The notes: generated by a model not told the origin, from the letters alone. A DNA stretch of 64,000 nt from Alphaproteobacteria bacterium (GCA_015062495.1 SUUN01000001.1:425157-489156), one strand, 5' to 3'. Counted from the stretch's first letter, positions 24,780 to 33,918 are shown. Numbers and translations are program-made.

Positions 24780-25575
24780 GATTAAAAAAGTAATTTATAC
24801 ATGTATTACCGGCGAATATGACGATGTGTGCGCACATGTATATGTTGACGACACATGGGACTATGTATTATTTACAGATAACAAATATTTGCTGACGATG
24901 GATAAATATATGCATTGGGAAATTCGGCCACTGCGTTATAAAAAACTGACAAACGTGAAAAACGCCCGTTGGCATAAAATAAATGCACATGTCCTGTTCC
25001 CAGATTACAACATCAGTTTATGGGTTGATGGTAATATTGTAATTATGATGCCAGACTTTTTTAAACGCCTAGATTCGTTTATTAATCGTGGCGATACGAT
25101 ATGTATTCCACCCCACCCCGAACGCAAATGTATTTATGACGAAGCCCAAAAGATAAAAGAACTGAAAATTGATAATAAAAATACGGTTAATCAAGAAATG
25201 CGACTGTTACGCTTTTTGGGATATCCGCAAAACAATGGGCTGAACGAAACATGCATAATATTGCGTCGACATAATGATGCGCAAATTAAACGCATGCAAA
25301 ATAAATGGTGGCGAATGGTTCGTGATTATTCCAAACGCGACCAACTGTCATATAACTGGGCCGCGTGGCGATGTGGTATTCAGACTACGCCTTTGTTCGG
25401 CACGCCCGGCGAACACAGGCGGTGTGACGAACTGATGTTCGTGCACAAACGCAGTCATAATCAAAATCCGGCCACATATTTTGACACATGGGTTGGACCA
25501 CGATGGTTTGTACGCGGGTTGGCGTGCATGATGGGGCGTAATAAAAAAGAATTTGTAAAAAAACATTCAAGATAA
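24772..25575 (+). CDS. DUF616-like putative glycosyltransferase
   Basis: This 267-residue protein starts at ATG 24772, overlapping the previous gene. It has the pattern KVIYTCITGEYDDVCAHVYV, YVLFTDNK, WEIRPL and WVDGNIVI, seen in the DUF616/TOD1-type glycosyltransferase group, with a D-x-D-like WVDGN in place of DxD. A conserved tail GLNETCIILRRHND and DQLSYNWAAWRCGI completes the fold. It should add a sugar in the same surface glycan as its neighbours. Family call is from memory of the pattern, moderately sure. Confidence 0.6.
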   Translation: MTEIKKVIYTCITGEYDDVCAHVYVDDTWDYVLFTDNKYLLTMDKYMHWEIRPLRYKKLTNVKNARWHKINAHVLFPDYNISLWVDGNIVIMMPDFFKRLDSFINRGDTICIPPHPERKCIYDEAQKIKELKIDNKNTVNQEMRLLRFLGYPQNNGLNETCIILRRHNDAQIKRMQNKWWRMVRDYSKRDQLSYNWAAWRCGIQTTPLFGTPGEHRRCDELMFVHKRSHNQNPATYFDTWVGPRWFVRGLACMMGRNKKEFVKKHSR

Positions 25576-25584
25576 GGAAATAAT

Positions 25585-26379
25585 ATGCACAATAAATATG
25601 ACATTGTTTATTCAATTGGGCACGATTGTGCGTGCAGCATGTATTTAAAAAAGCATCGACTGCGCGTGGTGTCGGGACCGCTGGATTGGCTGACCAGTGT
25701 GCCGGCGCATATGCGTTTTAACATGATTTTAAATGACTTTGATGGATTTATGGACATAAACGATTTCGAATTCGTTGAAAAAGACCCAAACATCGTCAAT
25801 GATGACAAATGTGATTACTATAAAAACAAGCGCACGGGGCTGTATTTTTATCACGACTTTGCGACAGGTGTACCATTGGAAAAGTCATTCGGGGCGGTGG
25901 CCGAGAAATACAACCGACGGATAAGGCGTTTCTATGATAACATTCGCAACAAAGACCGTGTGATGCTGGTATGGTTTTCACATTATCACAATACAACAAA
26001 TGAACAATGGGCGGATTTTGCAGGAAAATTCTGTGATAAAATGGGCAAAAATGTCGATTTTCTGATTATTCAGCATATGGAAAACCAGCGCACACCAATC
26101 CAGACAGTTATCGCACCAAATATTATGCGGTACGATATGCACACCATTGAAAAAGATGAACATGGCAACAACACAACCGTTGGGAATGAAAAAGTGTGCG
26201 ACGCTGTGTTTTCACGATATGCGTTGCGCGTGCCACGTGAAAGGTGGGTCAAGTATGTGTGGAAATGCAGTCTGTTAAACGGGGTGTGTAGATTTGTGCC
26301 GTTTCACGATGCGCGACACGCATGGCGCAATAAATTAAGACGGGATATAGACGAACTGATATACAACCGATGCGATTAG
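25585..26379 (+). CDS. DUF1796 papain-like putative cysteine peptidase
   Basis: This 264-residue protein opens with YDIVYSIGHDCACSMYLKKH and VSGPLDWLTS, the DUF1796 signature (S-I-G-x-x-C, then G/F-P-L/F-D-W). Cys14 would be the nucleophile. Later blocks are DRVMLVWFSHYHN and VDFLIIQHM. Members are often found in capsule or glycan clusters, and the biochemical role is untested. It closes the five-gene glycan operon, 9 bp after its neighbour, and its last bases overlap the convergent transglycosylase gene. Confidence 0.72.
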   Translation: MHNKYDIVYSIGHDCACSMYLKKHRLRVVSGPLDWLTSVPAHMRFNMILNDFDGFMDINDFEFVEKDPNIVNDDKCDYYKNKRTGLYFYHDFATGVPLEKSFGAVAEKYNRRIRRFYDNIRNKDRVMLVWFSHYHNTTNEQWADFAGKFCDKMGKNVDFLIIQHMENQRTPIQTVIAPNIMRYDMHTIEKDEHGNNTTVGNEKVCDAVFSRYALRVPRERWVKYVWKCSLLNGVCRFVPFHDARHAWRNKLRRDIDELIYNRCD

Positions 26380-27422
26380 TGTAATTGGTCGGCCAGTTCT
26401 GCAATCGCGATTGCGTACCAGTTCGAATTATTCCATTTCTTGATACGATAAAAATTAGGATATGTTAAATATGCATGAATTACGGGCATGGGCGCAACGT
26501 CTGTGTCCGGTGCGACGGTCGCCGTTGCCGCCGCAGAACGTGCAGATTCAATTGCCGCGACATCTGCAACCAGGCCCGCCGTCATATCGTTTTGCGGGAT
26601 TGGTGTGCCGTCTGGATTCATAACGCCCAATGACGTCCATTGTGGCAGTGCCAGTTTTGTTTTGCCATCCAACAAAGATATATCGAAATCACCCGGTAAT
26701 ACGACGTGACGAACAATGCGTTCGTTTTTATTCCACCCCAGTTTGTTCAGGTAATTGCCCGCACTGAACATGGCATCCGATATATTATTGATTATATCAA
26801 TACGGCCATCGCCATTGCCGTCTGCACCATATTGCGCCAGGGTGGTTGGAATAAACTGAAAATGCCCCATTGCGCCCGCCCAAGATCCGGATATAGAATT
26901 TATATCCAGTCTGTTTTTATCCGCGATTTTCATCAGCGCAATTAACTGGTTCGTAAAGAATGTTTCACGACGACCGTCATACATTAATGTAAAAAATGCA
27001 TCTGTTAATTTATGACGCGATTTTACCGCACCATAATTCGATTCCATTCCCCAAAACGCCAACATGATGTGTGGTGGGATACCGTACCTAGCATCCACCC
27101 GCGATAGCAATGTCGGATAACGCCGACGCATCTTTTGACCGTCAGATACACGCGTTTGATTGACGGTGCGCGCCAGATAACCATCCAATGTCAATTTGAA
27201 TTCAGACTGATTCGAATCACTGCGCACAATTGATGGGATAAAGGATGGATATTTTAGTGTGTCGTTGATGGTGCGTTCTGATATGTTTTCCGATACGGCG
27301 CGGGTGCGCACAGAATCCAGCATTTCATACCAACGGGTGGAATCAAACGGTCCACGGTCTGCGAGTGTGGCATTTGGCAAAAAAAGCACTGTGGCAATCA
27401 GCCATCCGGCGAATTTGTTCAT
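26376..27422 (-). CDS. MltB-family lytic murein transglycosylase
   Basis: This 348-residue periplasmic enzyme cleaves peptidoglycan glycan strands to 1,6-anhydro products. It has a signal peptide (FAGWLIATVLFLPNATLA), then SLT_2 domain: GIPPHIMLAFWGMESNYG with the catalytic Glu in GMESNYG, GSWAGAMGHFQFIPTTLAQY and GDGRIDIINNISDAMFSAGN. A putative peptidoglycan-binding end is not obvious; the last 80 residues are Ala/Asp-rich. ATG 27422 is favoured because GGGGGA lies 7 nt upstream, though ATG 27428 is in frame. Confidence 0.9.
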   Translation of the reverse strand: MNKFAGWLIATVLFLPNATLADRGPFDSTRWYEMLDSVRTRAVSENISERTINDTLKYPSFIPSIVRSDSNQSEFKLTLDGYLARTVNQTRVSDGQKMRRRYPTLLSRVDARYGIPPHIMLAFWGMESNYGAVKSRHKLTDAFFTLMYDGRRETFFTNQLIALMKIADKNRLDINSISGSWAGAMGHFQFIPTTLAQYGADGNGDGRIDIINNISDAMFSAGNYLNKLGWNKNERIVRHVVLPGDFDISLLDGKTKLALPQWTSLGVMNPDGTPIPQNDMTAGLVADVAAIESARSAAATATVAPDTDVAPMPVIHAYLTYPNFYRIKKWNNSNWYAIAIAELADQLH

Positions 27423-27440
27423 AGGCATTCCCCCGTTTAA

Positions 27441-28964
27441 TTAAAATGCGTATTTTACACCCAGATGGATTCCAAAGGACTGCCATGTGGCACGCTTTAA
27501 TGAATCCGATACTTTTTCGGTGTGGGCCTCGACCGTGTCAAGGCGTGGAACTTGGTATGGATTACCATTTGAATCATAGTATGTATCCATAACATATTGG
27601 CCATTTTCATCAGTTACATAATAACTGTATTCAGCAACGTACAATTCGCCACCGATTTTACCAACATGGAATAAATTGGTGTCAACCTTTAACGATAATT
27701 TTACACGATCGGACAATTTATAATTATATTCCATTTCGGCGGTATATGAATATGCGCCATTGCTGCCTTCGTCCAGGAAACTGGGGTTTTGTTGCCAATC
27801 GGTACGGTTGGGCCATATACCTTCGGATGAATATTTGGGCAGACCAACCTGCATGTACAGGCGCAAGTGATCGCGCAATGTCATTTGCTTTTCAACTTCC
27901 AGCCCGACATAAAAACCAGACCAGGTTGTGTTGTAGATATGGGTTGTACCTTCGACCACAATAGGGCCATCACCACCAATAATTACACATTCACCCGATG
28001 TAACACCCCATGGAATTGTACCCATGTTGATGTTGTAATCCCCCGTCGTCAGGGAATCACCCAGGTATGGGAAACCGTTTACCGCACCGGTGGAATTGAT
28101 TGGATTGGTGACTAATTTAATATCCTCGGGCGACATGCAGACCTGGTACCAATCGTCAGGTGGGGTTGCCCCAATTGGAACTGCAAAATATTCACCAATG
28201 TCATTACCAAATACATAAAAACCATCCTGGGTCATCAATGGCAGATAGACGCCGGGGTTCGGGTAATAATGATTGGACATTTCCAAGTTGTGCTTGAATA
28301 TTTCATATCCAAAGGTTGGCGATAATTTCCACCCACCAATATCCCAGATATGATGCGCGGATATACCAAACCGGAAATAGTTACTGCGCCCGGACTGATC
28401 CCCCATGGAAATTGTAAATATTCCGTATTCAGGGTATCGCGCTTCGAACGGTTTCAGGTCATAGTCCATCGACAAACCACCGTGCGACATATCACCGTAT
28501 GCGTATTCCCCATAAACAGACAAGTCAAAATCGCGCAGGCTGAAATTATGACGTGCGCCAACACGGATTTCGTTCCAAATCATATCATCCCATTCCAAAA
28601 TGGAATTTACACCCGTTTCAAATTCAAAGTCCGCAAAACGACGCGAATAACCCGCATAAATCGACGTTGCAGGTTCGGTTTCGGTTGGCATTGCGATGCC
28701 GTTTGTTGTCATTGTGCCGGAAAATGTCGGCACGGGCGCGGGACGCGGAACCTGGTACGAATATGTACGTGACCCGACAACCTGTTTATTGCCGGATTTA
28801 CCAACATATTTGGTGTAGCCCTGGTCCGCATAGCGACCATATGACATCTGATTTGCGGTCGGCGCAGTTTGGGACTGATAGTACGAGGGAACACCCTCGT
28901 TCGCGGCAAACGCAACGAATGGCGCAAAAATCAGCGATAAAAATGATACCTTCCCTGCCTTCAT
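27441..28964 (-). CDS. outer-membrane beta-barrel protein, omptin-like features
   Basis: This 507-residue protein has a signal peptide (SFLSLIFAPFVAFA) and alternating beta strands ending in the C-terminal aromatic SFGIHLGVKYAF. The segment SILEWDDMIWNEIRVGARHN followed by GGLSMDYDL resembles the omptin strand with the D-x-D pair, and GVKYAF matches the omptin ending (GLKYTF). I cannot find the second catalytic pair (D-x-H), so protease activity is doubtful. Start at 28964 is chosen because a TATAAT lies 18 nt upstream; an ATG at 29021 with GGGGGAA would be upstream of that promoter. A 13-bp gap precedes the transglycosylase gene. Confidence 0.65.
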   Translation of the reverse strand: MKAGKVSFLSLIFAPFVAFAANEGVPSYYQSQTAPTANQMSYGRYADQGYTKYVGKSGNKQVVGSRTYSYQVPRPAPVPTFSGTMTTNGIAMPTETEPATSIYAGYSRRFADFEFETGVNSILEWDDMIWNEIRVGARHNFSLRDFDLSVYGEYAYGDMSHGGLSMDYDLKPFEARYPEYGIFTISMGDQSGRSNYFRFGISAHHIWDIGGWKLSPTFGYEIFKHNLEMSNHYYPNPGVYLPLMTQDGFYVFGNDIGEYFAVPIGATPPDDWYQVCMSPEDIKLVTNPINSTGAVNGFPYLGDSLTTGDYNINMGTIPWGVTSGECVIIGGDGPIVVEGTTHIYNTTWSGFYVGLEVEKQMTLRDHLRLYMQVGLPKYSSEGIWPNRTDWQQNPSFLDEGSNGAYSYTAEMEYNYKLSDRVKLSLKVDTNLFHVGKIGGELYVAEYSYYVTDENGQYVMDTYYDSNGNPYQVPRLDTVEAHTEKVSDSLKRATWQSFGIHLGVKYAF

Positions 28965-29028
28965 ATAAATATCGTTGTGTGTATTATAACACAAAATTGT
29001 GGCGCATAAAAGTATTTTCATTTCCCCC

Positions 29029-29056
29029 TTGCACATGATTTTTGGCGGTGTACAAT
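29029..29056 (+). promoter_or_regulatory. promoter of hemW, near-leaderless
   Basis: TTGCAC (29029-29034), 16 bp, TACAAT (29051-29056), then only 9 nt to ATG 29066. Transcription should start at or just before the start codon; no ribosome site is visible. Confidence 0.5.
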
Positions 29057-29065
29057 GTGGCAGAT

Positions 29066-30124
29066 ATGAAAAATGCGCCCCACAACATTTATATTCATGT
29101 GCCATACTGTATGTCCAAGTGCAATTATTGCGCATTTATGTCGGTGGCATGTGAATCGCCAGACTGGCGTACGTATAGTGATAGCATATGTGCAGAACTG
29201 ATGTTTTGGGCCCAGAAAATGGGCAAAATAGATATCCCGACAATATTTTTTGGTGGTGGTACACCGTCACTGATGCCGATTGATTGTTTTGAAAGAATTA
29301 TGGATACAATCTGTAAAAACTTTAATGTTGTGCCGAACGCAGAAATTACAATTGAATCAAATCCAGGGACGCTGGATGCGGAAAAACTGCGCGCGTTTTG
29401 CAAGGCGGGGGTTAATCGATTGTCCATTGGGGTACAAAGCCTGGATGACGACAGGCTGCGTTTCCTGGGGCGGCGGCACAGTGTGGCGGATGCATTAAAA
29501 CTGATAAAAATCGCCCAGGATATGGAACTGCGCGTGTCGGCGGACTTTATATATGGATTGCCAAATGACACGGTGGATGACGTAATCAAAACATGCAGGC
29601 AGATAAATGGACTGGGGCTGGGGCACTGTTCGATGTATGAACTGACCATAGAGGCCAACACACCATTTGGCAAAATGAACTTGCCAATGCCGGATAATGA
29701 CACAATGGCACAGATGTATATGGCAATCGGCGATAATTTGAACATCCCACGGTACGAGGTTTCTAATTATGCAATCCCGGGGGCAGAATGCCAACATAAT
29801 CAAAATGTGTGGGATGGACAACCATACATTGGGATTGGGCGCGGCGCGGCGGGACGCATCTTAATTGACAACGTGTGGTATGAACAAAGGGGGAATCACG
29901 CGCAATTTGAACCGATATCAGACGACACACGTGCGGTCGAAGTTGTAATAACCGGTATGCGCACCGTTCGCGGTTGCCAGTTGACAGGGGCGACGAAAAA
30001 CGTTATTGATATGAACTGGGCAAAGAATCATCCGGACCTGGTTCAAATTAATGGGGAACGAATTTCAGCAACCCCACAGGGAATGCTGATTCTGGATGAT
30101 GTAATCGTAAATTTGGTGAAGTAA
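29066..30124 (+). CDS. hemW: HemW-like radical SAM heme chaperone
   Basis: This 352-residue protein belongs to the HemN-like group. IYIHVPYCMSKCNYCAF holds the C-x3-C-x2-C cluster site. PTIFFGGGTPSLM is the SAM motif. NRLSIGVQSLDDDRLRFLGR and SADFIYGLPNDTVDDV are shared with HemW and HemN. The short length and lack of the HemN-specific N-terminal extension favour HemW, a heme-trafficking protein, over coproporphyrinogen oxidase. Start ATG 29066 has a -10 box 9 nt before it. Confidence 0.88.
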   Translation: MKNAPHNIYIHVPYCMSKCNYCAFMSVACESPDWRTYSDSICAELMFWAQKMGKIDIPTIFFGGGTPSLMPIDCFERIMDTICKNFNVVPNAEITIESNPGTLDAEKLRAFCKAGVNRLSIGVQSLDDDRLRFLGRRHSVADALKLIKIAQDMELRVSADFIYGLPNDTVDDVIKTCRQINGLGLGHCSMYELTIEANTPFGKMNLPMPDNDTMAQMYMAIGDNLNIPRYEVSNYAIPGAECQHNQNVWDGQPYIGIGRGAAGRILIDNVWYEQRGNHAQFEPISDDTRAVEVVITGMRTVRGCQLTGATKNVIDMNWAKNHPDLVQINGERISATPQGMLILDDVIVNLVK

Positions 30125-30125
30125 A

Positions 30126-32108
30126 ATGGACAGTAAATTTTGGAACTTAATCGGCATTATCGCAGTCGTTGCAACGGTTGCATGGGCATATTTTTACACA
30201 AAGGAGAAAGTTGTTATGGCGGGTATAAAATTAGAAAACATGGATATGACAGTCAAAGCGGGCGACGATTTCTATGCATACGCAAATGGCGGATGGCAAA
30301 AACGCAACCCGATTCCGGATGACTATGCCAGATTTGGCGCGTTCGAGGTTTTACGCAACACAAACCTGGAACGGACACGCGAAATTGCCGAAAATGACGG
30401 CGGCAAAATTGGCGCGCTGTACAAAATCGCAATGGATGAAAAAAAATTGAACGCAGATGGGGTAAAGCCCGTTCAGCCACAATTGGATGAAATAGACAAA
30501 CTGACACGCGGGGATTTGGAATCTTATATGGGGAAAACGTTCACGTTTTCTGCCGCATTCTGGGGCGATGGTGTGGCATTGGATGAAAAAGACAGCGAAC
30601 ATTTCCTGTATAATATTGGCCAGGGCGGATTGGGACTGTCGCGTGATTACTATTTCGATAAGGATGCCAAATCAATTGAAATTCGCAAAAAGTACAAGGA
30701 ATTTATAAAAAAACAAATGGGCAACTTTGGCGTCAAAGTGGATGTGGATAAGTTATATGCAATGGAAGAAAGAATGGCCAAGTCATTCTATCCCAAGGAA
30801 AAACTGCGCGATCCACATGCGAACTATCATAAAATGAGTATCGAACAAGTCAAAAAACAGTTTACAGGGTTTGATTGGGATGCTTTCTTATCTGCACGTG
30901 GCGCAACGGCGGCGAAATTTATAAATATTGCCCAACCCGAGGCAATCACAGAATCAATCGCGATTATGAACGATACGGATTTTGAATTGATTAAAACATA
31001 TTTAAAATATCGTATTATCAGTGCGGCGGATTCAGTGCTGGACGATAAAACGTATGATATTTCGTTTGATTTCTATAATCGTACAATGGCCGGTCAGAAA
31101 GAACCAAAACCACGTTGGAAACGTGCGGTCGCCATGATTGATGATTCATTGGGCGAAGAAGTTGGACGACTGTATGTTGAAAAGTATTTTTCGGCCGACG
31201 CCAAGCATCGCATGCAGACGTTGGTAAAAAATCTGCAAATGGCGTATGCGGCACGTATGGAAAATCTGAAATGGATGTCAGACGAAACCAAGCAAAAGGC
31301 GTTGGAAAAACTATCAACATTTCGTGCAAAAATTGGCTATCCAGACAAATGGCGCGATTATTCAAAACTGGAAATCAAAAACGATTCACTGTGGGAAAAT
31401 ATGGTGCGCGTCGCACAATTCGAAGATGCGTTCTGGATTGAAAAAATTGGACAGAAAAAAGACCCAAGCATTTGGTATATGAATGCGCACGAAGTAAACG
31501 CGTATTATGACCCATCAACAAATGAAATCTGTTTCCCGGCGGGAATTTTACAATATCCTTTCTTTGATATGGCGGCGGATGATGCATTTAACTATGGCGC
31601 AATTGGCGCGGTTATTGGCCATGAAATGACGCATGGATTTGATGATTCGGGACGCCATTTTGACAAGGACGGAAATATGAAAGATTGGTGGACAACATTG
31701 GATTCAGCACGTTTTGAAGTGCGCGCAAATGTTATGAAGGAATTTTTCAACAAAATTAAAATTAACGACGAAGTTAACGCCAACGGTGAATTTACATTGG
31801 GCGAAAACCTGGCGGATTATGGCGGTGTGTCAATCGCGTTTGACGCATATAAAAAGTTTGGCACACAGACAGGGGACGCCGAAAATATCAGCGCAGATCG
31901 TCGGTTCTTTATCGCGTATGCCGGCGCGTGGGCGCAAAACATTCGCGCGGCCGAAGAAATTCGCCTGACCAAGGTTGATGAACATTCGTTGGGCAAAAAT
32001 CGTGTAAATGGTATTTTACCCCATATCGATGCATGGTATCAGGCGTTTGATATCAAACCAGACGATGCAATGTACATCACACCGGGCGAACGTGTAAAAT
32101 TGTGGTAA
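30126..32108 (+). CDS. M13 family zinc metallopeptidase (PepO/neprilysin-like)
   Basis: This 660-residue enzyme has an N-terminal anchor (LIGIIAVVATVAWAYFY, about 5-25), so it is probably tethered with its catalytic domain in the periplasm. The N-terminal M13 domain shows YAYANGGWQKRNPIPDDYAR. The active site is GHEMTHGFDD (His499-Glu500-x2-His503) and ENLADYGGV gives the third zinc ligand Glu. NGILPHIDAWYQAFDIKPDD, typical of the family, lies near the end, and the Cys pair used by eukaryotic members is not needed. It starts 1 bp after hemW and ends at a terminator. Confidence 0.92.
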   Translation: MDSKFWNLIGIIAVVATVAWAYFYTKEKVVMAGIKLENMDMTVKAGDDFYAYANGGWQKRNPIPDDYARFGAFEVLRNTNLERTREIAENDGGKIGALYKIAMDEKKLNADGVKPVQPQLDEIDKLTRGDLESYMGKTFTFSAAFWGDGVALDEKDSEHFLYNIGQGGLGLSRDYYFDKDAKSIEIRKKYKEFIKKQMGNFGVKVDVDKLYAMEERMAKSFYPKEKLRDPHANYHKMSIEQVKKQFTGFDWDAFLSARGATAAKFINIAQPEAITESIAIMNDTDFELIKTYLKYRIISAADSVLDDKTYDISFDFYNRTMAGQKEPKPRWKRAVAMIDDSLGEEVGRLYVEKYFSADAKHRMQTLVKNLQMAYAARMENLKWMSDETKQKALEKLSTFRAKIGYPDKWRDYSKLEIKNDSLWENMVRVAQFEDAFWIEKIGQKKDPSIWYMNAHEVNAYYDPSTNEICFPAGILQYPFFDMAADDAFNYGAIGAVIGHEMTHGFDDSGRHFDKDGNMKDWWTTLDSARFEVRANVMKEFFNKIKINDEVNANGEFTLGENLADYGGVSIAFDAYKKFGTQTGDAENISADRRFFIAYAGAWAQNIRAAEEIRLTKVDEHSLGKNRVNGILPHIDAWYQAFDIKPDDAMYITPGERVKLW

Positions 32109-32114
32109 ATTAAA

Positions 32115-32138
32115 ATCCCCCGTTCGGGGGATTTTTTT
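32115..32138 (+). terminator. intrinsic terminator after the M13 peptidase
   Basis: ATCCCCC/GGGGGAT with a GTTC-type loop and T-run. The left end of a MITE-like repeat starts on the T-run. Confidence 0.85.
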
Positions 32139-32199
32139 GAGATATGAGACAAGAAACATGAGATAGGAATACTTCGCTAAATAAAAGTTTATCTTAGCA
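32137..32199. repeat. left end of the MITE-like repeat
   Basis: GAGATAGGAATACTTCGC and TAAATAAAAGTTTATC match the left 60 bp of the 3783 element almost exactly, including the GAGATA/GAGACA preface. The right half is missing; RNA copy B begins directly after it. Confidence 0.7.
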
Positions 32200-32200
32200 T

Positions 32201-32229
32201 TTGTATTTTTGTATTATGCGATATATAAT
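32201..32229 (+). promoter_or_regulatory. promoter of structured RNA copy B
   Basis: TTGTAT (32201-32206), exactly 17 bp, TATAAT (32224-32229), start predicted near 32236. Confidence 0.7.
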
Positions 32230-32235
32230 TATTAT

Positions 32236-32406
32236 GCACTGGGGGATTTCCAGTGTTGGGATTAAGCACCTATTTAAACGCGTCTGAAAAGACGATAAAT
32301 CTCCAACCATTGGTTGGAGTGTGGTGAATATATTGAATAAGCCCGCAATTTCGTTTAAATTGTGCTTAAACTCCAACCGCTTTTGATTTCCAATTGCGGT
32401 TTTTTG
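32236..32406 (+). ncRNA. structured attenuator-like RNA, copy B
   Basis: P1: CACTGG/CCAGTG (32238-32256). P2: TTAAGCAC (32262-32269) pairs with GTGCTTAA (32362-32369), 8 bp over 92 nt. P3: CGTCT-GAAA-AGACG (32281-32294). P4: CTCCAACC (32301-32308) with GGTTGGAG (32312-32319). Conserved loop GAATATATTGAATAA (32326-32340). P5: CAATTT/AAATTG. The second CTCCAACC (32371-32378) can take over GGTTGGAG and thereby destroy the terminator AACCGC/GCGGTT (32375-32401) plus T-run. Promoter, P1-P4 order and terminator match copies A and C. Confidence 0.8.
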
Positions 32407-32428
32407 TTTTATATCGTGGGGGTTGAAT

Positions 32429-32611
32429 ATGGGCATTGGACAACGAATTGAACAAATAAGACAGGAACAAAAAATCCCGGTGTATATTATGTGCAATCAT
32501 TTGATGATTGAGTCCGAGGCAGAATATCAAAAAATTATATCAGGCATCATACAACCAACAATTTTTCAGCAAATAATGGTGATAGTATCGACACGATCGC
32601 CATTGTTTTAA
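32429..32611 (+). CDS. tiny XRE-like helix-turn-helix protein
   Basis: This encodes 60 residues from ATG 32429 with GTGGGGGTTGAAT before it. The sequence GIGQRIEQIRQEQKIPVYIM and a following CNHLMIESEAEYQKIISG fit the first helices of a lambda-repressor/XRE fold (G-x-R-I-x-x-I-R-x-x-x, then turn and recognition helix), but it is shorter than a full domain. It lies 22 bp after the terminator of RNA copy B, so expression may depend on read-through. A similar tiny HTH gene follows copy C. Confidence 0.55.
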   Translation: MGIGQRIEQIRQEQKIPVYIMCNHLMIESEAEYQKIISGIIQPTIFQQIMVIVSTRSPLF

Positions 32612-32619
32612 AACCGTGA

Positions 32620-33918
32620 TTATTTCTTGCCGGAACGGATGATTTTCCACCAATCTTTGGCTGTGCCGGATGTTTTTTTCCATAATGTTGTTATGTCGCC
32701 ACGCATCTGGTCGCCAACCTTGGTCGTGATTTTGCCCCCCAGGTTTCCCGCGATTTCCATACCGCGATTTGCAAACCACCAGGTTAACGCAATAACCAAC
32801 GCTGTTTCCAAGAATCCGCCAGGCTGCAAATTTGGCACACGGGACGCCAGGTTTGTATCAACCACCCCCGACATTAATGCCGCACAAAATGCAACAACAA
32901 TGGACAGCGATACAAAATACAGTGCCGATTGAACAAAACGCTCAATCTGTTTATCCAATGATTCGGCGGAAAATATTCCCAGGAACTGATTAAATATATT
33001 GCCCGCCATGCCTTTGTACGCGGTTTTGCCAATGGTTTGTGTCAGGGCGGTAAACGGCAACATCATAACCCCCAGAAACAAATCTGCGATTACCCCCAGT
33101 GCCATAAACGCAAATTTCCACGCCAGCATTATAAATGCCACAATAAATACAATTCCGCCGATGACTGAAAAAGCACTGGTGCCAATTCCGGCGGTTATCC
33201 ATTTCCAACCGGCTGCAATCGCTGTATAGCAAAATCCAGACATACGTGTCGGCACACACAGCATATCCGCCGCAGCCGTCGCATCAACAATATTATTTGG
33301 TGATGTGTGTGCAATGGCATATTCACGAATGGCGGCACACGTATCGGGTAAATCTGCGCCCGCACTTTGGGCGACTGCGCCCAATATCATATCAGATACG
33401 TATGTGCCGACACTGACAATTGGGCCCATTATCCACATGAAAATTTTCGCCGGCCCAAATCGCAGTATGATAACCCAGACGGCAATCATAGTTCCCTTTT
33501 TCACAATTTCCGTCAGGTGTTTTTGGATGTCGCCCTTGCCCGATTGCATCATGTTATACGTGTCAAACATTATCCAAAATGCAAACGCAATAAACATAAA
33601 TATAATTACAAATCGCACCAGGGACGAATCCAATACATCTGAAACAAATGATAATGCGTTCATAAAGGCCAGACCGATTTTCGCCTCTATCGGGACATAG
33701 TCACGAACCAATTGCGCCTGAAAATCACCCTGAAACTGTTCAATATCGGTTGAAATCTGTGATGTGAATTTTTCACGATTGTTGTCGGTCGCCCACGAAC
33801 CATAATCACCAATGTCACCCATTGGCAAATTCGCTGATGCCCCAAATGCAGATGACACCAACCCAATCGCCAAAACAACGATGAATATTTTAGACAAGAT
33901 TTTTCGCAACGCTTTCAT
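32620..33918 (-). CDS. VirB6/TrbL-like T4SS membrane protein (paralogue 1)
   Basis: This 432-residue polytopic inner-membrane protein has a signal-like first helix (KIFIVVLAIGLVSSAFGA) and about six further spans (FVIIFMFIAFAFWIMFDTYN, VIGGIVFIVAFIMLAWKFAF and others). A large soluble loop follows near 190-240 with four cysteines, and a basic cytoplasmic tail ends it (KTSGTAKDWWKIIRSGKK). The architecture and neighbourhood fit VirB6, which lies at the base of the T4SS channel. ATG 33918 overlaps the stop of the preceding gene by one base (TAATG), so translation is coupled. Confidence 0.7.
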   Translation of the reverse strand: MKALRKILSKIFIVVLAIGLVSSAFGASANLPMGDIGDYGSWATDNNREKFTSQISTDIEQFQGDFQAQLVRDYVPIEAKIGLAFMNALSFVSDVLDSSLVRFVIIFMFIAFAFWIMFDTYNMMQSGKGDIQKHLTEIVKKGTMIAVWVIILRFGPAKIFMWIMGPIVSVGTYVSDMILGAVAQSAGADLPDTCAAIREYAIAHTSPNNIVDATAAADMLCVPTRMSGFCYTAIAAGWKWITAGIGTSAFSVIGGIVFIVAFIMLAWKFAFMALGVIADLFLGVMMLPFTALTQTIGKTAYKGMAGNIFNQFLGIFSAESLDKQIERFVQSALYFVSLSIVVAFCAALMSGVVDTNLASRVPNLQPGGFLETALVIALTWWFANRGMEIAGNLGGKITTKVGDQMRGDITTLWKKTSGTAKDWWKIIRSGKK

